DNA of 64,000 bases, taken from assembly GCA_963826795.1 (NCBI GenBank), contig CAWGYT010000011.1:124001-188000 (forward strand). Reading direction: 5' to 3'. Shown here in pieces: positions 53,915 to 64,000 of this stretch. Below the pieces are notes generated by a model, which saw only the letters and a list, made by a program, of their open reading frames with translations, was not told the origin of the DNA and did not search any database. A program made the translations under genes and the position numbers. The stretch comes from CAWGYT01 sp963826795 (GTDB lineage Bacteria; Planctomycetota; Planctomycetia; Pirellulales; Pirellulaceae). Each line of letters begins with the position of its first letter. Position 1 is the stretch's first letter.

Positions 53915-56900
53915 TCAATGCTCGTGGTGCCCCTGAAAGATCATGTGCTTGTTACTTCCGCGGGCGTAAACATAGGCCAGCACATCGAGGATTTCGTCCC
54001 GGGTCAACTTGTCGAGCAATCCCTCGGGCATGATCGACTTGGGAGACGCCGTCCGTGATTCGATTTCATTGAGACGAATGATGCGCGGCTGAGCGCTGAG
54101 GAGCGGATTCTCGACCAGGCTAATCGAATCCGGTCCCTGGGCGATCACCAGCCCGGTGAGGACCTGTCCCGAATCCAGTTCGACCACGTAGGTCTGATAG
54201 TCCTTGTTGATTTCCGACGAAGGCTCAACCAAATGCTTCAGAATCTGTAGCGGTGTCAATTTGACATCGAGTTTCGTCAGGTCCGGACCGATCTCATTTC
54301 CTTCCTCGTTCAGGCGATGGCAGGCGACGCAACTGGCCATTTGGAACATGCGTCGACCGGTGGCGAACGATCGGCCGTTCTCAAACTCATCCATCGCGGG
54401 TGCCAGGTCCTCCATTTTCCATTCACGGCTCGGACGAACCGTTTTCAGCAGCTCGTCTTGTGGCGAGATCTCATGAGCCGCCAGGTAGGCTTCGCCTTGC
54501 GCGTCGAACTCGTCCAGATCATGCACGACGATCAGACTGCCGTACATCCGTCGCCAGTGGCCCGGATAGGTGCAGACAAACGGATAGATGCCGGGCTTCG
54601 GCGGCGCATCGAATCGCAAGACCTGATTCGCACGCGGCTGCAACAGGTCGCTTGACAGCAGGATCTTCTCCGATGCCGGGACGAACTGCCGCTGCAAGGC
54701 GCCTGGCTGCTGGGCGGTCGCCTCGGCCAACAAGCCGATTTCCTCCAGCGCGCCGGGCTCGGTGATCACAAAGTTGTGAGGCATGATGTCGTTGTTCTCG
54801 AAGACGATTTCGACGGCCTTGCCTGCTTCGACGACCAGTCGATCCTCGTCGTAAGCCATGCGATGTGGAACGGTCCCCAAGCGGAGCTTGCGGACGCCCA
54901 GGGTGCGCAACTCGCGACGAATTGGCCTCGCCGTTTCGGATGGCAGGAGCCGCGTGAGCGAATCGGCCAGTTGCAGCGCATCGGTGGCGGCCGGCAAATT
55001 CCGCTGATCCGCAGGGATGCCTCGAGCGTACGCCAAGACTTCCTCGAGCAGCGGCTGCATCTCTTCGACCGGCCAATCGCGGAGCGGAATCCGGAGGATC
55101 GCTCGCATCGCCGCGATTCGGTCAAGATCGCCGGTCACGAATTGCGCCAAGCGACTGAAGGTATGAGCCTCGTGGCCGCGCACGTAGGGCAAGGCCTGCA
55201 TCGCCGCACGTCGAATCGTGCCTTGGGGGCCTCCGGCCTCTAACGCGAACGTATCCGAACGTCGCGGTGCGGGAATGTTTTCCTGCACGAAAACCGGATT
55301 GCGTCCGGAATCCAAGACCAGCAGCGTAAATCCCTCGAGTCGCGAGCCGAGATTTCCCTCGTCGCGGTTGTAGATCGCAATCGACTCCAGCGGCAGCTCC
55401 TCACCCAAGTCGAGTTCCCACCAGGGGTTTTCTCCACCCTCCGGCGTGTGCGTCTGGCCGCCTCCGCCGTAGCTAGGGTTTCGATTTCCATCGATCGCCT
55501 TGCCAGCCACGCCTCCGTGGGCCGTTGCCGACTGGCTGGCCTGACCTTGTCGGGCCACATTCTGCCCGTCGCTGAAGACTTCGACTTCGGCCAACGTGAG
55601 CGTGCGGCGACGCCCTGGCAGTTCGATTCTCACAAAGCGGCCATAGGTGCCCCGCGTCTGGCCGCCCTGATCCAGTTTGGCGGCCAGGCCTTCAGGCAGC
55701 GCGTCGAGCAATGACTCGACGCGCGCATAGAGCTGATCCTGCAGGACGGGGTCCGGCAGCATCGGCAACGCCCCGACGAGATCCTTCAGCGACCGGATCG
55801 ACGCCTCGGCCAGTTGCCAGCTTTCGTTGGTTTCGCCGCACGCCATCATCAAGGCGACGAAGCCCAGTTGTCGCGTCGTCGGCGACTTGCCGGCGAGCGC
55901 CAATTGTCGGAGTCGAGGTTCCTGGCTTCTCAGCTCCGATGCCGGCCAATTGGCCAGTAAGCGGCCCAAATCAAACCGTGTGCTCGGCATGGAGGACTCG
56001 TCGTCGATTTCCGTCAGCGTGTCGAGCAGCACCAGCAGCGGCGTTTGTTGTGTGGCCTTCGCCGTCGCCTCCAAGGCTTCTTGGCGATACGCGTCGCGTA
56101 CGTCCTCGCGCACCAACAGCTCGCGATAGACGGCGGGCGAGCGGGGCATTTTGACCAGTTCGTCCACCCGGACGCGTTCCAGCAGCCAGCGCAGGCCCGA
56201 TTCGCTGGTGACGGCGATTTCCTGACCGGATTCGATGGCCTTCTTCCAATAGGGTTCCAAGGCCCGCATCGTCTCGTTCCGCGTGTAATCCAGATACTCG
56301 TCCGTCGGCTGCTCCGCCGTCAGCAGTGGAATCTCCACGGCCTCTGCCTGCCGAAAGAAGCTCGCGGCACGCACCGCTTCAAGTCGCACGCGCGGATGAG
56401 GATCAACGGCCATCCGCTTCAGCAGCGACAGCGGATCGGCAAGTCGGTCGCGCCAGTGTGATGCCACGCGAACCGCGGCGGCCCGAGCCCGAAAATCGGG
56501 GCTATTTAGGACTCGCTCCAAGAGCTCCGAATTCACGACGTTGTGGTATTGATGGACCCACAGCGCCTCGAGAACGTGATGTTCATAGTCCGGTTGATTC
56601 GCCTCGAGACCGGCCAGCCAGGCTTGCACGGCGCTGATGACTTCGGCGGTCGGCCGGCTGCTCAGCTCAATCTTCGTTCGATAACGGACGCGGTCCGCCG
56701 GATCGGCCAGCAAACCCACGAGTTCGCGCGTCGGTACTCCCGCGATGGGCGGGGTGTTCCAACGAGCGATCCTCGTAGACGACGCGATAGACGCGGCCAT
56801 GCTTCCGGTCGCGGCTGGGATCGCGCAGGTTGTGTTGCATGTGTCCGATGATGGGGTTTTGCCAATCGGTGAAGTACAGCGACCCATCGGGCGCGATCTC

Positions 56901-58880
56901 CAGGTCGACTGGCCGGAAGCTCGGATCCGACGAATACAGGATGGGCTCGATCTCCTCGCCAACGAAGCTCGCGCCTCGATCGCTCAACCGGTACTGCAAG
57001 ATTCCCTGAAAGCCAATCACGTTGCCCACCAGGAGGTTGCCTTGCATTTCGGGCGGAAAATGACTGCCCGACACGATCTCGGTCGCCGGACAAGGACGGG
57101 TGCGCTGTTGATACAAGGTCGGCGGGCCACCGTGCTTTGCGGGAAAGTCCAGATGTCCGGAGAAGAGCGTGCCATGGTACGGCACGGCTCCCGTGCCGTC
57201 ATGGACGAAGTCCTGTCCCCAGCGATCGAACACGTGACCATGCGGGTTGGCGAATCCGTACGCCACGTAGACATCGAACTTCGAGGTGTTCGGTTCAAAG
57301 CGAAACACGGCAGCATTGGCCGATCGCACCGGCGGCCCCCAGGGCGTTTCGACCTGCGTGTGGTGAAACGTGCCTTCCTGGAAGTACAGCGCGCCGCCTG
57401 GATCCAGCACGAAGCTGTTCGCGGTGTGATGCGTGTCGGCCGAGCCGATCCCGTGGAGCACTCGCTGCCGCACGTCGGCCACATCGTCCCCGTCGGTATC
57501 CTTCAAGAAGACCAGATCGGGAGCCATCGCGACGATCACGCCACCGCCGTAAAACTCAAAGCCCGTCGGGTTGTGAAGTCCGCCCGCGAAGGTCTGACAA
57601 CGATCGGCTCGTCCGTCGCCGTCCGTGTCCTCCAAAATCAGCAGCTTGTCATCCATCGCATCCTTGGGCTTCCAGTGCGGATAGCTCTCCCAGGCGGTGA
57701 CCCACAGACGCCCCCGGGGATCGAAAGCCATCTGGACCGGGTTGATCAGTTCCGGAAAATGCTCTTCGGAAGCAAACAGTTCCACACGCATTCCGTGGGC
57801 GACCGTCATCTTCCGAATCGAGTCCTCGCCGCTCAGAAAGAGATGTTCCCCGTTCGGCCCTTCACCCGGCTTGTTGGTGACGACCGGGATAAACTCCGGA
57901 GTCGCCAGCAAGTCGATCGTACTGGGTGTGCCCGACGCGGCGGCCCAGATCGCCTGATCGCGGTTGGCCGTCAAGGCGTCGAGGATTTCCATCTCCCGCT
58001 GCATGACCACGCGATTCGTTTGCCCGTCCACGAATCGCAAATCGGCCCGGCCTCCATAGATCGAGTATCCGTCCGTCGTGCGGTAGCGGTTGAACCAGTA
58101 GAAGTTCTTTCTCAAGACCTCACTGCGAAGTTGCTCCACGCCATCCGCGTCCCACGCAATGGGCGTCGCGTCAGGCCATAACGCTTGCCGAATGATCTCT
58201 GCCACCACGCGATTTCCAGCTTCGTTCAGGTGGATCCCATTGATTGTGAGCGGCTCGGCGTGCTCGGCGTAGGCGGCCTGGGTGGGCTGAAAAAGGTCGA
58301 TGAAGCCGACTTGTTCCTCCGCTGCGATCTCGGCCATCGCTTGGGTGTAGAGGGCAAGTCGCGCGTTGTTCTCGCTTCCGTCCGGAAGGTTGACGTTGCC
58401 CAAGTCTTCGTGGGCGATTGGCGAGCAGAGCAGCAAACGGGGAGCGGATGAGCCGTTGTACTGCTGCGCCAAGGTGTGCTGCACGAATTCGCGAAGGTCT
58501 TGCCGAAACTTGGCGAGTCCTTCAGTGCCTCCAAAGGATTCGTTGTAGCCGAAGAATGCCAGAATGACGTCGGCACGATTGAAACTCAGATGGTCATCGG
58601 GCGACCCAAAGCCGCTGGAACGTAGCCGCAGCGTCAATTCGTCGCCCGAGAATCCCAGATTGCGAATCACCAACCGCTGCTCGGGAAAGTCGTGCTGTAT
58701 CGCCGTTTCCAACCAGCCGTCATGCTGCATTCGGTCTGCGAGCGTGTTGCCGACCAGGCAGAGATGTTCGTTGGGTTGCGGCGTCCACAATTCACCGCCG
58801 TGAAGCATCGACGTGCAAAATACGAGGCTGCCAATACCTACCCGACCCAGCAGGGCCCCGAAGCGAAGAAGTCGATTCAT
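53915..58880 (-). CDS. Giant SGNH-propeller-HEAT-discoidin-cupredoxin-cytochrome c protein, frameshifted
   Basis: About 1650 aa in two frames. Part 1 (58880 to about 56752): signal peptide, SGNH hydrolase-like domain (about 38-235: GFSGDELTLR, FFGYNESFGG, INGIHLNEAGN), then a PVC-type dehydrogenase propeller (about 350-700: PVQMAFDPRGRLWVTAWESYP, LEDTDGDGRADRCQTFAGGL, YVAYGFANPHGHVFDRWG). Part 2 continues as PPIAGVPTRELVGLLADPADR with HEAT-like helices and a discoidin-like domain (VAGKAIDGNRNPSYGG). Next come a blue-copper domain with ligands in NNDIMPHNFVI and CTYPGHWRRM, and a heme c site (CVACHRLNEEG) with a C-terminal LLDKLTRDEILDVLAYVYA. One surplus base in the run 56751-56754 separates the halves. 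Probably periplasmic, coupling an esterase or dehydrogenase activity to copper and heme electron transfer. Confidence 0.87.
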
Positions 58881-58949
58881 CAGGGATCTCACACGGAAAA
58901 AACAGAAAAAGAACACAACGCCATCCGGCACAGTTTAACCTCCGCGGAC

Positions 58950-59045
58950 GGCTCTGTGCTCTCGGTGGCTCTGTGCTCTCGGTGGCTCTGTGGCTCTCGG
59001 TGGCTCTGTGCTCTCGGTGGCTCTGTGCTCTCGGTGGCTCTGTGG
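58950..59045. repeat. 17-nt tandem repeat (GGCTCTGTGCTCTCGGT)
   Basis: About five and a half copies, most of 17 bp with one variant unit (GGCTCTGTGGCTCTCGGT). The array ends seven bases before the stop codon of the CotH/lamin-tail gene and lies 70 bases upstream of the giant cytochrome gene, between two minus-strand genes. CTCTGTG-rich tracts of this kind recur in planctomycete intergenic DNA. Confidence 0.85.
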
Positions 59046-59052
59046 TTTGTCT

Positions 59053-62000
59053 TTAGTCGCCGATCGCGAAAATCCAGTCGAGATCCTCGTCAGCGAAAAG
59101 TTCGTCATCAGCGAAGACTTCATCGTTCGGCAACGCCGCGGCAAGGGCGGCGGCGGGAATTGCCGCGAGCGGCTGCGGGGCGCTTTCTTGCACGTAGCCG
59201 TTTCGCCTCAACGCGAACAGCAGATCAGCGTTGGTGAATTCGCCGTCGAGATTCCAGTCGCCATTGACGTAAGTCGAGTTACCCGCGATCGCGTCCTCGA
59301 ATTGACCTGCGATGAACAGCGCCACGAGGTCCGCGGAATCGAAAACGCCGTCGAAGTTGACGTCGCCGATGCTGGTTCCGATCACGCCTTCGACCAGAAA
59401 GACGACGTCGTCTTCGTTCAAGATTCCGTCGCCGGTGAGATCGGCCGAGAGGTCTCCGGCGAGGGCGGCGGTCTGCAGGTGATCAATGTCGTTCAGATCG
59501 ACACGGCCATCCCCTGTCAGATCTCCCGCAACGTCTCCGCCAAACAATCCGGGGCTGGGACTCGCCGCCGTCCAACTGCCGGGAGCGTTGCCGTAGGCTT
59601 CCGCGCTGGTGCGGCTGAGCGACATGCCAGCGGCCGCCGTTTCGAGAGGCCAGGGGGCAACGTCGTCGTAGATCACTTCGTCTTCCAGCAATCGAGGGAT
59701 TGTCGTCGGCTCGTCCAGCGGCGGGGCCCCCGGACGAACCAGGCGGACGCCTTCGCCCGAATCGCTTAGCGAGCCGGTGTAGCCGCCGACGAGCGGAACG
59801 TCGTTGTCCAGGCTGTAATGAGCCCGAAACGCGGCCACGCGCTGCGAGTTCGCGGGATTGGCTGGATTGAACGAGATGACCAGCAGCGTCTGACCCGCGC
59901 CAATTTGCGTGCCGGGATCGAAGTCCAGATCGATGCCCAGTCGGAGTCGCCACTCCGTCAGGTCAACGGGCTCGGCGGTCGGGTTGAAAATTTCCACATA
60001 CTCCAGATCGGTGCGATCCAACGATAGCTCGGGGTTGAGCGTGACCGCAGCCACTGTGGGCATGCCGGGGGCGTACATGATTTCCGTGATCACGATCGGG
60101 CCGACGCGAGGGCGCTGTTGACGGAGCCAAACGTCGCGGCCGTGGCCGGATACAGCCGGCCCACTCCATTCGGCGTGCGGCCGAAGGATTCGCCCGGTGC
60201 GGCGGCGTCGAAATGGACCGCATCGACGAAATAGGTGGGTCCGTTCTGATCGCCGACGGTCAAGTAGAGTTGATCCCCGGACACTCCGTTCAGGCCAAAG
60301 TCGTTCGGATTCTCTCCGCCGCCCGGATTGAAGTCCGCCTCGCTCAAGACCAGGTAGCCGTTGGGACCTAAGGTCGAGTCCGGGAAGGCAAATTTCCGGA
60401 GGGCGTCGATGTCGGCGCTGGAATCGCTCAAGTAGTAATGATTTAACGAAACCGCCTCGGCCGTCACGTTGTACAGCTCGACCTGATCCGTCTGGGGAGC
60501 GTCCGTGCGGGAGAGAACTTCGTTGATGACCACGCTGGAAATCGGCTCCATGCCGATGGCCCCGGGCGAGCCGTGGATCTCGGTGCTGGCACGCCAGTTC
60601 AGCGGCTCACGAAAGTCGCCCGACGGGTCAATGATTTGCAGCGAACTGCCTGCTCCGTCGGCACGCCAGGGCCAGCCCTGATGGTCTTCGTCCGAGTATG
60701 CGAAATCGACGATGATTGAGCCATCCGAGGTGGCGAGTGTGAGACGCTCGCCGGCGTCACGCAAGGCCGTGTTATTTGCGAACACACCCGCAATCCGGCC
60801 GGACATCTCCGAACCATAGCGGATCGTAAAGGCGTCCAGATTTCGCACGACAATCGCTCGCTCGCCGGGAGCCAGTTGCGTGACCTGCGCGCCGCTGAAA
60901 TCGAATTCGATGCCCGCGACGAATCTCGCGTCGCTCAGATCGATCGTCGACGCCTGCGAAACATTGAGGATCTCCACAAACTCAAAGTCTTCCGAAATCA
61001 ACGTATTGTCGATCGCCAGTTCGGCCGCACTTGCTTCCAGCGGATGATACATCACTTCGCTGACGCGCAGCGTTTCCTGCAGCGTGTTGACGGTTCCTTC
61101 GTAATTCAGCTCGCTCACCAGCTGGCCGTCGCGGGCCAGCAGTTGGACTGACCCACCTTGATTCGGCAGAAGGCCCTGATAATTGCCCTGCACAAACAAC
61201 TTCATGCCGCCCGTGGGACCCACTGCACGGGCGCGAAACGACTTCGCGTCCGGCGTCACGTACAACGTCCAGCCCGCCGGCAAGACCGTTCCCGCGTCGA
61301 AGGTCCACTCGACATCTCCGGCCAATCGCCATTGCGAAATGTCGACCGACGTCGGTTGGTTGTTGACCAGCGTCAGGTATTCCTCTTGCTGATTGCCGCT
61401 GGCCGGATTGAAGTCCAGCTCGCCAAAATCGATCGTCGGATTACCAACTTGGGCCAGCGGAACCTCGCCCCGGCCCGAGCTCAAGACGCCCTCGACCAGC
61501 TCCGGCAGAATCAGCAGGTCGTTGTTCGTGGCGGAACTATTCAGGCCCTGAATCGCCAGAATGTTTTCGCCCGGCTGTAGCCGGTCGATGAATTCGCTGA
61601 TGTCGACATTCTCGAACTCAACGGCCGATCGTGGCGATCGTGTTCGGCCGGTCGAATCGAAGGTGGGTTCGGCCTCACGTAATCCTTTGCGGACGACCTC
61701 GACGCCATTCAGGTAGGCGACGTAGCCGTCTTCGTATTTCATTCGCAGCGAAAGGGCCGTCATCGTGCTCGGATCGTCGATCGTAAAGGGAATTCGCATG
61801 TACAGTGACGTGTGTCCGGCCAATTGCGTCCCGAGATCGGTCGAGATCAGCTCGGTGTAGTTGCTGCCACCGTCCTCGAAGCCGATTCCCGTGGTGCCGC
61901 TCTGCCAACTGCTGTCGTCAAAATCCTTTTCGGTCCAGCTGCGTCCCAATGACTCGTCGGTCGGCACAAAGTACGTCGCCGAAGTGACACCCGGCTCGCC

Positions 62001-64000
62001 CGACAGCAGGACGGGTACCTCGCCCGCATCCGGCACGACCTGCGTGTTGTAAATAAAGCGACGGCGCGGTCCGACGTACTCGTCCAACATGATCTGGACA
62101 GCCTGCTCGAACGTCTGAGTTCCGGTTTGCCCCCAGATGGCACGATTCAATTGGTTATCCAGATCCGCATCAGGCTTCATCATGGCCACCAGCTCGTCGA
62201 CGCGAGTCTCGAAAGGCCGTTGGTCACGCGGGGTCCCCGGAGGCCCAAAGTAATCGTCGAACAACGTCCGCACGCGGCGGAAATACATTTCGCGGAAACC
62301 CGGGACTTGGGTAAAGAGCTTGTTCATAAGGCTGTTGTTGGTACCCACCGACGCCAGGGTATTGTCCGGGTAAATCGTGTCGTCAAAATAGGCCAGCCCA
62401 AAGCCACCCCAGTTCCGACCCTGACTGAGGTCTTGATCCCAGGGCAGAAACCACCACTCGCCGGTTCCCTCCGTGTCTCGATAGGCGTAGAAGTTCTTGT
62501 GGCAACAGTCGCGGTTGGACGTGAGGTCAAAGCCGGCTGCGAAGTTGGCCATCTGCGCGATGTTGACGTTGTCCATGATGTAGGTGATCCCCGCATCGCC
62601 GCCCTGACGAACGCCGGCGATCACCTCGGCCAAGTCGCTGCTGTTTTCGTCCGTTCGCGTTTTCTTTTCGGGCGTTCCGACACTATCGAACGTGTTGTAG
62701 ACCTTGTAGAGACTGCCTTCCGGACTCAATCCCAGACGATCCAACCAGCGTTCGTCGGCGTCTTCGACGAAGTCGTAGACGGCGAAGAACTCGCCGTTGC
62801 GGTGGACGCGAATGGGAAACGCCAGGTGGTACGCGCCGCCGGACATCGCCAACTGCTCGTAGGCCAAGGTGTTGCGAAGCTTCGATTTGTCGGCGAAGTT
62901 CGTGAGCAGGTTGATGTCTTCCATCCGGGGCAAGTCGTCTCGCAGACGCAAACGATGGTCGTTCGGAAAGTCGACGTTCAGGCTTTTCTTTTGCGTCGAG
63001 AAGCCTGACGACGATTGACCGTGCAGGCCGTACCGAACGTTGTCATAGAGTTCGCCGTCGTAGAACAGGGCTCCGCTCGTGCCGCTTCCCGACGTCGCGC
63101 GGGACCATGATTCGACGAACAGGTGAAAGACGGGCAATTGGCTTTCGACCGGAGCATCCTCGACGATCGTGCCCACGAACTCCTGGTCCGTGAGCGGATT
63201 GGCTCGGGCCGGGTAGCGGCCGCTGAGGCCGTTCGCGTCACGCGCCGTGATATTCCAGCGGATCATCTCGCCCGACTTCGCCAGGCCGGCAGGAATCACT
63301 CCGGTATAGATTCCGTCGCCCGCGACTTCGTCCGAACCCTGTCCGTCGTCGAGCATTTGCAGCGTCGTGCTGTCACCGAACATCACGTGGTACGTCAGGA
63401 AGACCTCGGACACCGCTTCAAAGGTTGGGGTGACGGCGGCCGAAACGACGATCGGCTCGCTGCTGGTCGGCACGTTCGGTGAATGGGTCGACTCCGTCAC
63501 CAAGGGCCCCACCTTGTCGGCGCCCAGACCGTTCGGTGCCCCCGGTGTCGGCACGCTAAAATAACGGGCCTGATCGAGTTGGGCCGTCAACGTGCCGACA
63601 CGCAGGGTCGGCAGCACCAGCAGCTCATCGTCGTTCACGTCCGAGTTCAGCGCGTGGATCTGAAGGAAGTTCTGACCCTGGACGAACAGTCCGCGGTCTC
63701 GCGTCAGGTCGAAGCTTTCGAAAAGCGTTGCGTCGATCGCCGACCGAGCCGTGGTGGCAATCGAATCGTAGGCGACCACGTCGGGGATATTGCCGGCGGC
63801 AACTTGGCGCCCGTTGATGTAGGCCACAAAGCCGTCATCGTACTTAACGTCCAAAGTCAACTCATCAAGTGCACCGACGTCTGCCACCGTGAACGGAATG
63901 CGGAGATAGGCGCTGCTGCTGATCCCCTGCATCGCCGTGCGAATATCGGACCTGATGTTTTCGCCGAGGTCCGCGACCCGCGAGATCCGGATGTCAACGC
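59053..64000 (-). CDS. CotH kinase/lamin-tail/dockerin surface protein (5' end outside window, frameshifted)
   Basis: At least 1648 aa; the frame is open to the right edge (VDIRISRVADLGENIRS precedes AMQGISSSAYLRIPF). Visible order: a jelly-roll domain (LDVKYDDGFVAYINGRQV), a CotH-like kinase domain (YGLHGQSSSGFSTQKKSLNVD, LRNTLAYEQLAMSGG, NCCHKNFYAYRD-type, WFLPWDQDLSQGRNWGG), and a second jelly-roll (RMKYEDGYVAYLNGVEVV). Several lamin-tail domains follow (RVSEVMYHPLEAS, DFEFVEILNVS, SSVVINEVLSRTDAPQTDQV). After a frameshift near 60111 (one G missing) the protein continues GPIVITEIMYAPG, a last lamin-tail domain and dockerin type I repeats (DLTGDGRVDLNDIDHL, DVNFDGVFDSADLVALF), and ends in an acidic tail. 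CotH proteins phosphorylate secreted proteins in other bacteria; activity here is unproven. Confidence 0.9.

Overview
The window comes from a high-GC, Gram-negative-type bacterium of the phylum Planctomycetota, most likely a Pirellulales-like lineage. The evidence is the gene set: a DUF1501 protein, secreted PQQ-type and PVC-type beta-propeller/cytochrome c proteins, dockerin type I repeats with a PEP-CTERM-like tail, CotH/lamin-tail surface proteins, a Tat-exported Gfo/Idh/MocA oxidoreductase, DUF11 surface proteins, and abundant palindromic intergenic repeats. No rRNA, tRNA, CRISPR array, prophage or transposase gene was recognised. The two edge genes (DUF1501 on the left, CotH/lamin-tail on the right) run out of the window.

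Layout. 1-6.5 kb: DUF1501 protein, secreted esterase, and an ABC export operon (ATPase, duplicated FtsX permease, HlyD adaptor). 6.5-7.8 kb: gene-free repeat field with a 340-bp tandem duplication and two 91-bp inverted-repeat elements. 7.8-16.9 kb: SWIM/SNF2 helicase, secreted PQQ-type propeller, M3 oligopeptidase, nitroreductase. 17-21 kb: dockerin/PEP-CTERM protein and an SPFH plus NAD-kinase-like pair. 21.2-21.8 kb: thirteen perfect copies of a 43-bp tandem repeat. 21.8-26 kb: three secreted proteins (DUF4440-like, low-complexity surface protein, glycoamylase-like). 26.5-33 kb: carbon metabolism (pyruvate kinase with an Asn/Gly insert, glycogen branching enzyme, amylosucrase) and DUF2071. 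33-37.9 kb: a MacB-type ABC pair, a 160-bp repeat array, PRPP synthetase and a decayed WD40 gene. 38-42.8 kb: csrA, divergent from an operon of retropepsin-like zinc protease, RimK ligase fused to an RCK_C domain, aspartoacylase-family deacylase and HlyD adaptor. 43-50 kb: hypothetical exported proteins, a stand-alone LigD_N domain, a DUF11 lipoprotein. 50-64 kb: di-heme propeller protein, a 46-aa zinc-ribbon protein, Gfo/Idh/MocA oxidoreductase, a ~1650-aa SGNH-propeller-HEAT-discoidin-cupredoxin-cytochrome c protein, and the CotH/lamin-tail/dockerin protein.

A striking property of the sequence is that eight genes are each interrupted by one single-base frameshift, mostly in short G/C runs, with both halves otherwise well conserved. 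These are near 13809, 14665, 31013, 36800, 37180, 47038, 56752 and 60111. I read most of them as consensus errors of the assembly rather than eight independent gene deaths, and I annotate the genes as joined. Only the WD40 gene also lacks a start and looks like a true remnant.

Functional links that can be read: amylosucrase (sucrose to alpha-1,4-glucan) directly precedes glgB (branching), a sucrose-fed glycogen module. The RimK operon resembles known ATP-grasp amidoligase neighbourhoods in which a ligase adds, and a protease and a deacylase remove, amino-acid tags. The SPFH/NAD-kinase-like pair may be a membrane-scaffold plus nucleotide-enzyme unit of unknown role.
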